From assembly GCA_949288415.1 (NCBI GenBank), contig CASEKE010000048.1:82574-146573 (forward strand): a stretch of 64,000 bases of DNA. Direction: 5' to 3'. The translations under genes were made by a program, and so were the position numbers. The first letter of the stretch is position 1. The number at the start of each line of letters is the position of its first letter. The notes below the pieces were generated by a model, which saw only the letters and a list, made by a program, of their open reading frames with translations, was not told the origin of the DNA and made no database searches. Of the stretch, positions 18,221-28,215 are shown one piece after another. The stretch is from an uncultured Spirochaetales bacterium (GTDB taxonomy: Bacteria; Spirochaetota; Spirochaetia; Sphaerochaetales; Sphaerochaetaceae).

Positions 18221-18240
18221 ATGCGTCTATGCTGCTTTTC

Positions 18241-20019
18241 TCATTGCTGCGAGTCGAGCTTCTCGAAGCGGGAAAGGAGCTCCGCGAAGCGATCGGTCGC
18301 CGCCTTTACAGGATCTGGACTGCTCATGTCGACGCCGGCCTTCCGGAGCGACTCGATAGGATATTTCGAACCGCCCGAGCACAGGAACGAAAGATATGCG
18401 TCCCTTTCTTTCTTGCCACCGTCGAGGACCTTTCTGGACAGGGCTATAGAGGCGCTTATGCCGGTTGCATACTTGTATGTGTAGAATGCCCTGTAGAAGT
18501 GTGGGATCCTGAGACCTTCGAGATCACTTACGTCCTCGAACTCGAGGACCGGACCGAAATATGTCTCCAGCAGTTTCCTGTAGTCCGATCTCAGCCTGTC
18601 CACCGTAAGCGGGATTCCCTTTTCTGCCTCCTCGTGGACCATCAGCTCGTACTCGGCGAACATAGTCTGGCGGAAAAGCGTTGCGACCATGTCGTCGAGC
18701 GTCTTAGAGAGAAGGTATTTCTCGAAGTTTCTGTCCTTGCTTTCCTTGAGCAGGTATTCCGTCAGCAGCTGCTCGTTGAACGTCGAGGCGACCTCGGCCT
18801 CGAAGATCGTATAGTCATAGCTCATGAAGGGATTGTTCCTGACGGAGTAGTAGGAGTGCATGCTGTGGCCGCCTTCGTGTATCAGCGTGAATACGCTGTC
18901 CAGCACTTCGTCTTGGTAGTTTGTCAGGATGTAGGGCTTTCCCGTATAGCATCCGGCGCTGAAGGCACCGCTGCGCTTTCCCCTGTTCTCGTATCTGTCG
19001 ACCCAGCGATCGGTGGTCAGTCCGGCCTGGAGCGTCCTTGCGTATTCCTCACCGAGAGGGGCGACGGCTTCCGTTATGATCTTTACCGCTTCATCGTATC
19101 CGTATGAGACAGGGACGGTTCTTGCCATGTTCATGTACACGTCGTAGTGCTTCAGTTTCGTCTTGCAGAGGCAACGGGCTTTGACCTCGTAGTAACGGTG
19201 CAGGACAGGCAATGCATCGTGTATGGCTCCTATCAGGTTGCGGTATACCTTTGGACTTACCTTGTCCGGGAAAAGCGCGCATTCCAGACTGGATGAATAG
19301 CCCCGCGCCTTTGCGCGGAAGATGTCGTTCTTCACACTGGATGAGAATATCCTCGAGATCACGTGCCTATGTGCGTCGTAGACTCCATAATACTGGAGGT
19401 AGGCCCTCCGTCTTTTGTCCTCGTCGTCCATGCGCATGAACTTGGCATAGCTTGCGTGGGTGAGGGGTTCTCCGTCGATCTCGCCGAATTCGAAGTCCGC
19501 ATTGTCGAGATCCTGGAAGGCCTCCTGAAACGATCCGGATACGGGGGCATACAGCGAGAGAAGTCTTTCCTCCTTCTCCGAGAGTACGTGTTCCTTGAAT
19601 CGCCTGTCCTTCAGGATCGATACCTTGTAGGGCTTCATTCTCCTATCTCTCAGCGCGTTTTTTATGAAGCCGTCGTCGAGACCCAGCAGCTCGGGATTCA
19701 GAAAACTCGTCTTTTCTGCGATCTTCGCTTCTAGCGCATCGACCATTCCGGCACGTCTCATGACGTCCGGGTTCGTGCTGTCTGCGCTGTACTGCAGAAA
19801 TGCATAGCTTGCGAGCCGTTCGAATTCCTTGTAGAAATCCTCTATGGTCCTGTATGCCTCGAAAAGGCTGTCGACGGATTTCCCGAGCGTGCCCTTGAGG
19901 GCTTCGAGATCCTTGATTCTCCTTTCGAGTTTCCTCAGGTCACGTTCCCATTCCCTATCGCTCCCTGAAAGACTGGCAAGGTCCCACGTGTTTTCCGTCT
20001 TCTGTTCATTTCTTTCCAT
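18241..20019 (-). CDS. pepF: Oligoendopeptidase F (M3 family metallopeptidase)
   Basis: 592 residues. It begins NEQKTENTWDLASL, a typical PepF N-terminus, and contains the zinc-binding motif HEGGHSMHSYYS with a downstream glutamate (FEAEVASTFNE). Late motifs include FYRAFYTYKYATG. Cytoplasmic oligopeptide hydrolysis is expected. The start at 20019 lies 10 nt after AAGGAG; the earlier ATG at 20040 is part of that site. The gene overlaps the end of rdgB by 14 nt. Confidence 0.92.
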   Translation of the reverse strand: MERNEQKTENTWDLASLSGSDREWERDLRKLERRIKDLEALKGTLGKSVDSLFEAYRTIEDFYKEFERLASYAFLQYSADSTNPDVMRRAGMVDALEAKIAEKTSFLNPELLGLDDGFIKNALRDRRMKPYKVSILKDRRFKEHVLSEKEERLLSLYAPVSGSFQEAFQDLDNADFEFGEIDGEPLTHASYAKFMRMDDEDKRRRAYLQYYGVYDAHRHVISRIFSSSVKNDIFRAKARGYSSSLECALFPDKVSPKVYRNLIGAIHDALPVLHRYYEVKARCLCKTKLKHYDVYMNMARTVPVSYGYDEAVKIITEAVAPLGEEYARTLQAGLTTDRWVDRYENRGKRSGAFSAGCYTGKPYILTNYQDEVLDSVFTLIHEGGHSMHSYYSVRNNPFMSYDYTIFEAEVASTFNEQLLTEYLLKESKDRNFEKYLLSKTLDDMVATLFRQTMFAEYELMVHEEAEKGIPLTVDRLRSDYRKLLETYFGPVLEFEDVSDLEGLRIPHFYRAFYTYKYATGISASIALSRKVLDGGKKERDAYLSFLCSGGSKYPIESLRKAGVDMSSPDPVKAATDRFAELLSRFEKLDSQQ

Positions 20020-20614
20020 CTTTTTCCATCTCCTTGGCAATGAGGTCCTTCATGAGCCTGGCTGCCTTGCCTCTGTGCGAATACCTGTTCTTATCTCCTT
20101 CCGGAAGAAGGGCCGATATCATCCCGGCCTCGTTGTTGTAGAACACCGGGTCGTAGCCGAAGCCGGTGGTACCGTCGGGTGCCAGGGCGATGCTGCCCTC
20201 TGCCGTCTCCTGGATTATGTAGATCCTGTTCTCGTCGAGCATGAGACATAGGGCCGCGACGAATGTCGCCCTCCTATCCGCGACACCTTCCATGTTCCTG
20301 AGCAGAAGCATGTACTTCTCCCTGTCGGAAAGTTTTCTTTCCCCTTCGACCTCTCCGTAGCGGGCAGTGTGTATGCCGGGCTTCCCTCCGAGTGCTTCCA
20401 CGCAGAGTCCGGAGTCGTCCGAAAGCACGGGTGCCTTCACGATATTGTAGAGTGCCCTGGCCTTTATCATTGCGTTCTCCACGAACGTGTTGCCATCCTC
20501 AACCGGGTCGAATTCGATTCCTTCCTCCTTTGGAAGGACCAGGGAGACATTGTCGAGCAGAGCCTGCATCTCCTTCTTCTTATGGTCGTTGCCTGAGGCG
20601 AAATAAAGTTTCAT
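20006..20614 (-). CDS. rdgB: XTP/dITP diphosphatase (RdgB/HAM1 family)
   Basis: 202 residues from the ATG at 20614. The N-terminal SGNDHKKKEM loop, the LSDDSGLCVEALGG motif near residue 68 and GFGYDPVFY near 150 are diagnostic for the family, which removes deaminated purine nucleotides (XTP, dITP) before they enter DNA. The longer frame back to 20731 is rejected because it would cover the end of the upstream lipoprotein gene. A GAGG and a TATATT box both lie immediately upstream of the ATG. Confidence 0.93.
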   Translation of the reverse strand: MKLYFASGNDHKKKEMQALLDNVSLVLPKEEGIEFDPVEDGNTFVENAMIKARALYNIVKAPVLSDDSGLCVEALGGKPGIHTARYGEVEGERKLSDREKYMLLLRNMEGVADRRATFVAALCLMLDENRIYIIQETAEGSIALAPDGTTGFGYDPVFYNNEAGMISALLPEGDKNRYSHRGKAARLMKDLIAKEMEKDGKK

Positions 20615-20621
20615 ACACCTC

Positions 20622-20627
20622 AATATA
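20622..20627 (-). promoter_or_regulatory. -10-like box 7 nt before rdgB
   Basis: TATATT on the minus strand ends 7 nt before the ATG. The interval also contains GAGG, so ribosome binding rather than a leaderless start is possible. Confidence 0.3.
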
Positions 20628-20633
20628 GCACTC

Positions 20634-21023
20634 TCATACCCTGAAGGAAAAGGATTGGAAGAAAAGAGACGACAGCTGGAGAGGTACGTACGCGCTTTCG
20701 GCCCCGATGTGGACGTACAAGCATTTTCCATCGACGATCAAGTTGACTCTTTCCTTCGTCGAGAAGAAGTACCTTGTCCCGTCGTCGTCCGGAGGAAGCT
20801 CCGTCAGCAAAATCGCCTCGCTCTCCGTGTCCGGACGAACGAGCCTGGCTTCGCCCTCCGTCTCGAGACGATACTGGATGCCGCCCAGCACGAAGGACCA
20901 GCTGCCGATCATATCGCAGAGCCTGACTGTCGTCGTACCATCGCCTCCGCCCTCTCTTCCTGATGAGGCGCACGAGACTGAAAGCAACAGGACCATGGCG
21001 AATGCTGCGATGGAATTTCTCAT
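20634..21023 (-). CDS. Small predicted lipoprotein, unknown function
   Basis: 129 residues. A signal peptide with lipobox SVSC (MRNSIAAFAMVLLLSVSC) is followed by a glycine-rich linker and a domain starting CDMIGSWSFVLGGIQYRL, which resembles small secreted beta-barrel lipoproteins, but I cannot name a family. The start follows TATCAT by 6 nt. It lies between the HTH gene and rdgB on the same strand. Confidence 0.6.
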   Translation of the reverse strand: MRNSIAAFAMVLLLSVSCASSGREGGGDGTTTVRLCDMIGSWSFVLGGIQYRLETEGEARLVRPDTESEAILLTELPPDDDGTRYFFSTKERVNLIVDGKCLYVHIGAESAYVPLQLSSLFFQSFSFRV

Positions 21024-21029
21024 GGCACA

Positions 21030-21058
21030 ATGATAATCTAGACCTGGCCGCTTGGCAA
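21030..21058 (-). promoter_or_regulatory. Leaderless promoter of the small lipoprotein gene
   Basis: On the minus strand TTGCCA (21058-21053), a 17 bp spacer, TATCAT (21035-21030), then 6 nt to the ATG. The -35 box lies inside the end of the upstream gene. Confidence 0.55.
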
Positions 21059-22054
21059 ATCCCCAGCGCCCGAGGATGCGAGCATCGTCTCGATGCATCT
21101 CATGTTGTCCGATATCGTCGAGCGGCTCAGTCCGAGGAGGGCGGATATCTGTCTTACCGAGAGTCCCTGGTTGTCCCTCCTGACGGCATTGAGCTTCAGC
21201 TCGTGGAGCCTTCTCAGCCGCGTCTCGTTTTCCAGGACCTTTCTCCTTTCCTCCGCGGTGGAAGCGAGCTCGTAGGCGGTGGAGAGCCTCAGCAGAAGCC
21301 TGTAGTACTTCATGGATAGCTCGAGATTCCTTCTTCGGCTTTCTTCCTTGTACGCGGTCTCGTCGTCGCGCAGACGCAGAAACTCAAGCAGGCTCTCCTC
21401 GCTTACCTTGAGAATCCGCGAGAAGTAGGGGACGTAGTTCGTACCCGTTCCCCTGGGAAGCTTCAGAAGGTATGCAAGAAGTCCCAGCTTCTTGTTCCTC
21501 TTGTCTAGCTTTTCCCTCATCCTGGCGATCATGAGTGTCTCGTCGACATCCGTGTTCCTGTTCTCCTCGCTCTCGTGAAGGATAAGAAGGGCCGATTCCT
21601 TGAGCGAAGTTGCGAACGGGGCATCCTTTTTTCTGGGATATCCGATTTCTTTTGTCCCATCTTCGTAGATGGACTCGAGATCGAACACTGCGCTTCTCGG
21701 TTCGTTCCTGACGAAGTCGTAATCCATGCGCTCCCTGTCGCTTTCGGCCTCCCTCTTGTGGATGAGATAGTTCCTGACCCTGACTCTCATGACCTGTGCT
21801 ATGTATTCGCTGTACGGAAGCTGGGATATTCTGTATGCATCCATTATCCTTCCGGCGTTCTTCTTTTCCGTGAGGAAGAACTCGGCGGCCTCCCTTTTTT
21901 CAAGGTAACCCTTCTCGACGGGGACCGTGTAGATCAATTCCTCGGTCAGTCTTATCAGTGCAGCGTATTCCTCGCCGTTTCTGCGTTTTTCCGGCAGAGA
22001 GTTGAATCTGACAATCTCGGCGGAAATTTCGTCCTTCTGATTTCTTGTGAGCAT
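21038..22054 (-). CDS. Unknown HTH protein with sigma-factor-like features
   Basis: 338 residues, charged and helical, no signal peptide. A helix-turn-helix close to the C-terminus (GLSVRQISALLGLSRSTIS, about 302-320) resembles sigma region 4 or LuxR-type HTHs. An earlier segment (near 85-105, RISQLPYSEYIAQVMRVRVR) is reminiscent of sigma region 2 (compare FxxYAxxxIRxAI) but is diverged. An AGGAGG lies directly upstream of the start. I do not recognise a characterised family; a divergent regulator or sigma-like protein is an inference. Confidence 0.5.
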   Translation of the reverse strand: MLTRNQKDEISAEIVRFNSLPEKRRNGEEYAALIRLTEELIYTVPVEKGYLEKREAAEFFLTEKKNAGRIMDAYRISQLPYSEYIAQVMRVRVRNYLIHKREAESDRERMDYDFVRNEPRSAVFDLESIYEDGTKEIGYPRKKDAPFATSLKESALLILHESEENRNTDVDETLMIARMREKLDKRNKKLGLLAYLLKLPRGTGTNYVPYFSRILKVSEESLLEFLRLRDDETAYKEESRRRNLELSMKYYRLLLRLSTAYELASTAEERRKVLENETRLRRLHELKLNAVRRDNQGLSVRQISALLGLSRSTISDNMRCIETMLASSGAGDLPSGQV

Positions 22055-22102
22055 TTTTTCCTCCTGTTTGCAAAAGAAAGAGAATGCAAATCATGCCAAG
22101 AG

Positions 22103-22164
22103 GAAAAAAAGGAAAGCCGGTCGTGATGCAGTTCCTTGTCCTGAAAGGAATTGCTCGCGGCCGG
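22103..22164 (-). terminator. Terminator after nrnA
   Basis: A long imperfect hairpin pairs CCGGTCG (22117-22123) with CGGCCGG (22158-22164) and GCAGTTCCTT with AAGGAATTGC inside it. On the minus strand it is followed by a T-rich run (A7 at 22104-22110 on the + strand). Confidence 0.6.
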
Positions 22165-22181
22165 TTATAGGTCGATCGAAT

Positions 22182-23162
22182 TCAGGCGAGAAAGTCGAAC
22201 AGGGAAATGGCCATCCGACGCGCCTCATCGAGCGAGACGTTCTTCACAGTGGCCCCTGCTGCGAGACGGTGTCCTCCGCCTCCGAGCGAGCCTGCGATGC
22301 TTCCCACGTCGACTCCGCTGCCGTTCTTTGCGCGGAAGCCGATCTCCACGCCGTCCTCCATTTCCTTGAGAAGCAGGACGACCTTGACGTCTCTGACCTC
22401 GAGGAGCGTGGAGTAGACTGTGTCTCCGGGGCGTTCATCGGTGACGCAGTCGATTTTCTCGCATGCGACAAGCAGTCTGCCTTCGTAGTAGCTCTCGACC
22501 TCCTCCATGATACGTGCGATCGTGCGCACGTCGCAAAGGCTCCTACCATCGTGAAGCCTGTCGTAGAGCTCGTACGGGGATGCTCCTGCCCTGGCAAGAT
22601 CCGCTACGGCTTCCAGCGCTTCGGGGGCCTGTACCGACGACAGGAAATGGAAGAAACCGGTGTCCGTGAGGAAGCCGGTCATGATGTATTCTGCACTCTC
22701 CTTGTCGAGCTCGACTCCGAGTCTTCTCCTCAGTCTGTCGACGAGAAGGGTGGTGGAAGGGGATGACGGAACTATGTATGAAAGTTCCGCGTCGTAGAAC
22801 ACCTCTCCCGAGCTGTGATGATCGATGACTATCAGAGGCTTGTCCTCAAAGCCGCCGTACACTTTGCCGGGCCTGTCGGGAGTGGAACAGTCCAGGATGA
22901 TTGCTACGTCCGTCTCCTTTCTGATTTCGTCCGTCGCCTGCGATGAGAACCTGGACTCGAACTTTTCTACCTCCCGTCGTCTGAACGGGCCGTCCGAGAG
23001 CAGGAAGACCTTCTTTCCGAGGCTTTCAAGCACTTTTTCCAGGGCGAGGGACGAGAAAACGGCGTCGCCGTCAGGAGCTATGTGGCTCATGACGGCGAAA
23101 GTCCCGTTGCTTAGTATTGTGTCGACCAGACGGTCATTTATCGGAGGAAATATAGTTTCCAT
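22182..23162 (-). CDS. nrnA: DHH-family phosphoesterase, NrnA-like oligoribonuclease/pAp phosphatase
   Basis: 326 residues. Motifs in order: [16 protein letters not shown] (about 27-42, the DxD-bearing first motif), [11 protein letters not shown] (about 89), VIDHHSSGE (about 111) and a DHHA1 tail with [15 protein letters not shown] near residue 297. Proteins of this group degrade nanoRNAs and dephosphorylate 3'-phosphoadenosine 5'-phosphate. The gene start lies 29 nt inside clpX, so it is probably the last gene of the tig-clpP-clpX transcript. Confidence 0.88.
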   Translation of the reverse strand: METIFPPINDRLVDTILSNGTFAVMSHIAPDGDAVFSSLALEKVLESLGKKVFLLSDGPFRRREVEKFESRFSSQATDEIRKETDVAIILDCSTPDRPGKVYGGFEDKPLIVIDHHSSGEVFYDAELSYIVPSSPSTTLLVDRLRRRLGVELDKESAEYIMTGFLTDTGFFHFLSSVQAPEALEAVADLARAGASPYELYDRLHDGRSLCDVRTIARIMEEVESYYEGRLLVACEKIDCVTDERPGDTVYSTLLEVRDVKVVLLLKEMEDGVEIGFRAKNGSGVDVGSIAGSLGGGGHRLAAGATVKNVSLDEARRMAISLFDFLA

Positions 23163-24393
23163 CGGTAACTACTCTGGGTCTCGATCCGGTCTCGACGTTC
23201 TCCCGGTCGACGATGACCTCGGTCACTCCGTGCATGCTAGGCAGATCGTACGATATGTCCAGCATGAGGTTTTCCACTATGCTGCGGAGTCCTCTTGCGC
23301 CCGTCTTCTGGCTGTATGCCTTCTCAGCGATCGCGTTGACCGCATCGTCCGTGAACGTGAGCTTTATTCCGTCGAGCTTCAACGACATCTGATACTGCTT
23401 TATTATCGAGTTCTTCGGCTCGGTGATGATCCTCTTGAGGTCGTCGACCTTGAGATCGGACAACGTCACATGTATCGGCAGCCTTCCTATGAACTCCGGG
23501 ATGAGGCCGAACTTGACGAGGTCGTCCGGAAGAAGCTGGCTGTACAGTTCGCTGAGCTCCTTTTCGCTCTTTTCTCCGATGACGGCGCCGAATCCGAGGG
23601 CCGCATGGGCGGTCCTGCGTTCGATCACCTTGTCTAGCCCGACGAAGGCGCCTCCGCAGATGAAGAGGATGTTCTTAGTGTCGATCTTGAGCATCTCCTG
23701 ATTTGGATGCTTCCTTCCTCCCTGCGGAGGGACGGAAGCGACGGTACCTTCGATGATTTTGAGCAGCGCCTGCTGGACTCCTTCTCCAGATACGTCGCGC
23801 GTGATCGAGACGTTCTCGCCCTTTTTTGCTATCTTGTCGATCTCATCGATGAAGATTATTCCCTTTTCTGCCTTTGCGATGTCGAAGTCGGCCGCATCGA
23901 TGAGCTTCAGAAGAATGTTCTCTACATCCTCGCCGACGTATCCGGCCTCTGTGAGCGTAGTGGCATCGGCTATGGCGAAGGGTACCTTGAGCTTCTTTGC
24001 AAGCGTCCGCGCAAGGAGGGTCTTTCCGGTTCCGGTCGGACCGACGAGCAGTATGTTGGACTTGTCGAGCTCGACGCCGGCTTCCTCGATCTCCCTCTGG
24101 TGGAGCACCCTTTTGTAGTGGTTGTATACTGCGACGGATAGAACTCTTTTAGCGGCGTCCTGTCCGATGACGTACTCGTCCAGATATTCCTTTATCTCCC
24201 TGGGGGAGGGAATGTCGCTCTGGAGGAATGTGTCGTCGTTCTTCTCCTCTTCGCCGTACTGGGACGAAAAGAGCGTCCTGCACGTCTCGACGCAGTCGCG
24301 GCAGATGGAGACTCCGTTGCCGTTGATGAGCTGGCCCGCTTCCTGGACGGAGCGGCCGCAGAATGAACAATACTTACCGCCTCTGGCCATCAT
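23134..24393 (-). CDS. clpX: ATP-dependent Clp protease ATP-binding subunit ClpX
   Basis: 419 residues. The N-terminal zinc-binding domain has CSFC (9-12) and a second CRDC pair. The AAA+ core follows with Walker A GPTGTGKT, Walker [14 protein letters not shown] and sensor [10 protein letters not shown]. The GGAFVGLD segment and pore loop GYVGEDVE are as in other ClpX proteins. ClpX unfolds substrates and feeds them to ClpP, encoded just upstream with a 4 nt overlap. Confidence 0.97.
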   Translation of the reverse strand: MMARGGKYCSFCGRSVQEAGQLINGNGVSICRDCVETCRTLFSSQYGEEEKNDDTFLQSDIPSPREIKEYLDEYVIGQDAAKRVLSVAVYNHYKRVLHQREIEEAGVELDKSNILLVGPTGTGKTLLARTLAKKLKVPFAIADATTLTEAGYVGEDVENILLKLIDAADFDIAKAEKGIIFIDEIDKIAKKGENVSITRDVSGEGVQQALLKIIEGTVASVPPQGGRKHPNQEMLKIDTKNILFICGGAFVGLDKVIERRTAHAALGFGAVIGEKSEKELSELYSQLLPDDLVKFGLIPEFIGRLPIHVTLSDLKVDDLKRIITEPKNSIIKQYQMSLKLDGIKLTFTDDAVNAIAEKAYSQKTGARGLRSIVENLMLDISYDLPSMHGVTEVIVDRENVETGSRPRVVTDGNYISSDK

Positions 24394-24971
24394 TTCCTCA
24401 CTACTGAATCGACGATTCCGAATTCGAGCGCCTCTTCGGCCGAAAGATAGAAATCCCTCTCTATGGCCTTGAGTATCTCCTCGTCGCTTTTTCCTGTATG
24501 CTCAGCCAGTATCCTCGTCGTGGCCTTCTTGATCCTCTGAAGTTCCTTGTTGGCGACGATTATGTCGCTGGCCTGGCCTTCGGCACCGCCGTAAGGCTGG
24601 TGGATCATGACCCTCGCGTTGGGCAGGATGCTTCTCTTTCCCTTGCTTCCGCCTGCAAGCAGCAGTGCGGCCATCGAGCAGGCCTGGCCGAGGCAGATCG
24701 TCCTGACGGGACAGGAGATGTACTGCATCGTATCGTATACGGCCAGTCCGGCTGTGACGCTTCCGCCCGGGCTGTTGATGTAGATGTTGATGTCCTTCTC
24801 GGGATGTTCGGCCTCCAGAAAAAGAAGCTGAGCGACAACCAAGTCGGCTGTCGCATCAGTTATCTCTCCGTCTATGAAGACTATTCTTTCCTTGAGAAGG
24901 CGACTGAAAATGTCGTACTGCCTTTCACCGGTTCCCGTCTGTTCGACGACGTAGGGAACCAGCGAATTCAT
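24390..24971 (-). CDS. clpP: ATP-dependent Clp protease proteolytic subunit
   Basis: 193 residues from [12 protein letters not shown], the conserved ClpP start; the frame extends 33 nt further upstream, which would overlap tig. The catalytic triad is visible as S99 in GQACSM, H124 in MIHQPYGG and D173 in ERDFYLS. The enzyme forms the tetradecameric protease chamber that works with ClpX. Gene order tig-clpP-clpX is the common bacterial arrangement. Confidence 0.97.
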   Translation of the reverse strand: MNSLVPYVVEQTGTGERQYDIFSRLLKERIVFIDGEITDATADLVVAQLLFLEAEHPEKDINIYINSPGGSVTAGLAVYDTMQYISCPVRTICLGQACSMAALLLAGGSKGKRSILPNARVMIHQPYGGAEGQASDIIVANKELQRIKKATTRILAEHTGKSDEEILKAIERDFYLSAEEALEFGIVDSVVRK

Positions 24972-25000
24972 CTTCTCTTCCAATGTTTTTCTCCAGTTTC

Positions 25001-26350
25001 TCACTCGGCCTTCTCAGCCTTCTTCTCCCTGTATTCCTTGAGGCTGAGCTTCTCGGGCGAGACGAAGGTGTTGTTCTCGAGGAGGAACGGTACGACCTTT
25101 GCAAACTGCATGTCGTCCTTGATCATGTTCTTGTAGTACTCGATGCTGCTCTCGTCCTTGATGGATGCGAGCTGCTCGTCGCAGGCCTTCTTGAATTCCT
25201 CATCGTCGAGCTTGAAATCCTCCTGCTTCTTTATGTCCTCAAGGATGAGCTGGTCGCGGATGTTCTTCTCTGCGGAAGGTCTCCACTCCTTGAGGATGCT
25301 GTCCTTGCTCTGGTTCTGCATGCTGAAGAACTGGAGAAGCTTCTCCTCCTCGAGTCCGCTCTGCTGTACGAACCTTCTCCAGGACTGATCGAGCTCAACG
25401 TCGATCATGGATGCGGGAACCTCGAACTTCGTCTCGTCCCTGAGAATCTCGAGCAGAGCCGTGATCTTGTCGTTCTTCATCGACTCTTCAAGTTCCTTCT
25501 CGAGCTTCTCCCTCGTGCCCTTGACAAGGTCGTCGACAGTCTTGTAGTCGTCCTTGACGTCCTGGGCAAGCTCATCTGAGAGTTCGGGAATCTCCCTGTA
25601 CTTGATCTCGTCGACCTTCACCTTGAGTGTGATGCTTGCACCCTTGAACGTCACGTCGTTGTCGTCGTACTTCTTCTCGATGATCTTCTCGTCGCCCTTG
25701 GCGAGGCCTACGAGATCCTCGTCGATCCTGTAGTAGTTGTATCCGGTACCAAGAGTGAAGGTGAATCCCTCCCTCTTCGTATCTGCCTTCTCTGCCTTGT
25801 TCTCGTCGAGCTCAACATAGTCGAGCGTGACGATGTCGCCCATGGCGATGGTTCCGTCCTTCGTCCTGACGACGGCGTTCTGGTCTCTGATCCTGTCGAG
25901 CTCCTCGTTCACGTCGCTCTCCTTGACCTCGGCTCCGTCGTACTTCACCTCGCGTCCCTTGTAGGACTCGACCTTGAACTGGGGATAGACGTCGTAGTGG
26001 ACGGTGAATGTGACGTTCTCGTCCTTCTTGAACGGAACGAGCTTCTCCTCGTCCTGGAGGACGGGGGTAGAGTAGGCCAGGGGTCTGTCCTTCTCGTCGA
26101 GCGTCTCGATGACCTGCTTGAGGTTTTCCTCGAGAGCCTCGAACGTGCTTTCTTCCCTGATCGCATCGCCGTACTTTCTCTCGATGACAGCGATAGGTGC
26201 CTTGCCCTTTCTGAAGCCGTCAAGCTGGATGTTGGCCTGATACTTCTTCATTTTGTTCTGGTATGCTTCCTCGATCGCTGCAGCGTCGACTGTGATCGTG
26301 AGCGCTACCTGCGAGCCGTCAAGGCTCCTGATACTCTTTTCGACAACCAT
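25001..26350 (-). CDS. tig: Trigger factor
   Basis: 449 residues, standard length. The ribosome-binding N-terminal domain contains [18 protein letters not shown] (residues about 46-63, with the exit-tunnel-binding signature). A FKBP-type domain follows ([14 protein letters not shown]...) with the helical C-terminal chaperone arms after it. It binds nascent chains at the ribosome exit tunnel. AAGGA precedes the start. The gene heads the clp operon and has its own consensus promoter. Confidence 0.95.
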   Translation of the reverse strand: MVVEKSIRSLDGSQVALTITVDAAAIEEAYQNKMKKYQANIQLDGFRKGKAPIAVIERKYGDAIREESTFEALEENLKQVIETLDEKDRPLAYSTPVLQDEEKLVPFKKDENVTFTVHYDVYPQFKVESYKGREVKYDGAEVKESDVNEELDRIRDQNAVVRTKDGTIAMGDIVTLDYVELDENKAEKADTKREGFTFTLGTGYNYYRIDEDLVGLAKGDEKIIEKKYDDNDVTFKGASITLKVKVDEIKYREIPELSDELAQDVKDDYKTVDDLVKGTREKLEKELEESMKNDKITALLEILRDETKFEVPASMIDVELDQSWRRFVQQSGLEEEKLLQFFSMQNQSKDSILKEWRPSAEKNIRDQLILEDIKKQEDFKLDDEEFKKACDEQLASIKDESSIEYYKNMIKDDMQFAKVVPFLLENNTFVSPEKLSLKEYREKKAEKAE

Positions 26351-26406
26351 ATTGCCCTTCCTTGTATTTTCTGTTTTTTTATTTCGTTTCGAATCTCAGC
26401 TTTACC

Positions 26407-26435
26407 AATATACAGTTTTTTTTCCGTTCTGTCAT
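26407..26435 (-). promoter_or_regulatory. Promoter of the tig-clpP-clpX operon
   Basis: On the minus strand ATGACA (26435-26430), a 17 bp spacer and TATATT (26412-26407), giving a leader of about 50 nt before tig. Confidence 0.65.
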
Positions 26436-26480
26436 CTGCCTTCTTCCCATTTGGGAACAAGATGGAGAAGGGGATGGAAT

Positions 26481-28151
26481 CTAGACCGACGTCACGTGAG
26501 AAAGCTTCACTTCGGCGTCGATGGCGACCTCGATGTAGCTGCGGCTATTGCGGCTTTTCCTGTATCTCACAGAGAGCATCGGGGAATCGTCGCTCAGGCT
26601 TTCGATCGTGGGGATCATGTATATGTCGGAGGGTTTGAGCGAGAGAAGCGCATCGTGCCAGCTGGCCTTCCTGATCCGGTTTTTTCTCATGTATCGCCTA
26701 ATCGCCGGGTCCTTTTCCGCATCCTGGCTCGTAAAGTAGTCCTTTATTCCCTCGAAGATATAGGAAAGATTGTCCAGCAGATACACGTAGCTGTCCTTTA
26801 TTGCCGAGTATTCGTACTCGCTTCCCGGAATGTGGAAAAGCAGGGTGTTCTTCCTGTCGTTGTAGAAGAACGACAGCGGGCATGTGATACCTTCGTACCT
26901 GTTGTAGCTTATGTCCCCGTGGAACTCCGTCGAGAGCGTCATGCGGTCCTCCTCGTCCGGGCTGCGGACGCAAGTGACCTCGAATATCGCCTCGTCGATT
27001 CTCTCCATGAGCTTCAGACGATACTTGGTCTTTCCCTCGTTGTAGGAGAGTATGTCGCCGTCCTTAACTTCGATCCCGCTCTGCAGGATGTAGTTCGCAA
27101 GGTCCTGGACCGCGCAGAATAGCGCTTCCCTGTCGACTTCGTCGGCTTTGCTCATGGCCATGAGCTCGACATAGCCGTAGTTGGCAAGGCCGAGAGTAAG
27201 TATGATCCCGCTTCCGTCCTCCGCGGTCTCCAGATAGGTGTAGCAGAAGAGATCCACAGGAAGGTATGTATCGTTGTCCAGTTCGTCGACGAGTGAACGA
27301 TAGCTGTCCTTCTCGTATATCCTGCCGTTGGAGCATACCGCGATAGCCCCGTCCATAGAGGCTGCGATGCCTGCCAGGCGGACAGCCATCTCTGCCTTTT
27401 CGAACATGTGGTCCATCTCTTCGCCGGCTTCGCCGATGCCCGGAGCCAGGAAGACTTCGAAGAACCTTCCTTCATATCCTTCGATCTTCTTTCTCGTCTC
27501 GTCTGTAAGATCCTCCGTCGTATTCGAAAGAAGCATCGGGATCGCGTCGCCGCCTGTCAGCGTGTCCGTTGTCGTGATTCCGACGATGTTGCCGAAGATA
27601 TCCTCGGCGAAGAATCCTCCGTCCTCGATCTCGGCCGCTTCCTCCTGCGAGACGTGGAAAGTCGATTCCCTGTCGCCGATATCCTCTCCGTCGACACTTC
27701 CGTTTCCGTCGAGTATTATCCGGTACTCGGGGTAGGCTGCCTTGAAGCACTCCTTGAGCATGGACATATCCGCCTTTGCCGAGGGGTCCGGAATGAAGGC
27801 TATAGCCCTGAATTCAGGGTTTATCGACATGTCGTCCAGCACGTCGTGGACATACTCGTAATCGGGATCGAAATCGGACGTGTCCATCGCGGCGAAGAGA
27901 CCGTGGAACATGTCGAAGAATGCCGAGAGCGACTTTCCGTCGTCTCCGAGCTCCTTTTCCGCCCTTGAAAGGTCAGCATATGTCTGTCTGGCCAGCTCTG
28001 TAAGATCCTGGTCCGTATTGACCAGCCGCATGGCCTGGCGCATCTTCATGAGCGCCTTCTCGAGGTATGTCCCCGCATTGCCGCTTCTTGCCATCTCGAC
28101 GAAATCGCCGAGGCCTGAAGATGAATCCTTCTTGTCGTTTTCTTCGTTCAT
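26481..28151 (-). CDS. Large acidic protein, tentatively DUF4261-containing
   Basis: 556 residues, strongly acidic N-terminus, no signal peptide or membrane segment. A central part (about 270-340: DNDTYLPVDLFCYTYLETAEDGSGIILTLG) resembles domains annotated DUF4261, but this is from memory of pattern and is tentative. The C-terminal half contains a segment on FFYNDRKNTLLFHIPGS. The start is preceded by GGAG. It lies upstream of tig on the same strand, separated by the tig promoter. Function unknown. Confidence 0.55.
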   Translation of the reverse strand: MNEENDKKDSSSGLGDFVEMARSGNAGTYLEKALMKMRQAMRLVNTDQDLTELARQTYADLSRAEKELGDDGKSLSAFFDMFHGLFAAMDTSDFDPDYEYVHDVLDDMSINPEFRAIAFIPDPSAKADMSMLKECFKAAYPEYRIILDGNGSVDGEDIGDRESTFHVSQEEAAEIEDGGFFAEDIFGNIVGITTTDTLTGGDAIPMLLSNTTEDLTDETRKKIEGYEGRFFEVFLAPGIGEAGEEMDHMFEKAEMAVRLAGIAASMDGAIAVCSNGRIYEKDSYRSLVDELDNDTYLPVDLFCYTYLETAEDGSGIILTLGLANYGYVELMAMSKADEVDREALFCAVQDLANYILQSGIEVKDGDILSYNEGKTKYRLKLMERIDEAIFEVTCVRSPDEEDRMTLSTEFHGDISYNRYEGITCPLSFFYNDRKNTLLFHIPGSEYEYSAIKDSYVYLLDNLSYIFEGIKDYFTSQDAEKDPAIRRYMRKNRIRKASWHDALLSLKPSDIYMIPTIESLSDDSPMLSVRYRKSRNSRSYIEVAIDAEVKLSHVTSV

Positions 28152-28203
28152 CGTACTCCAAATAATATAACAGCACGGCCTTCATGCGGCAACCTCGGAA
28201 TGT

Positions 28204-28209
28204 TATAAT
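28204..28209 (+). promoter_or_regulatory. Leaderless-type -10 box of the CAT-like pseudogene
   Basis: A perfect TATAAT 6 nt before the ATG at 28216. The -35 region (TTCATG, 28181-28186) is weak. Confidence 0.4.
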
Positions 28210-28215
28210 GCCGGC

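Noticed and set aside
20006..20731. Extended rdgB start
   Set aside because: The added 39 residues overlap the upstream lipoprotein gene and do not match the family.
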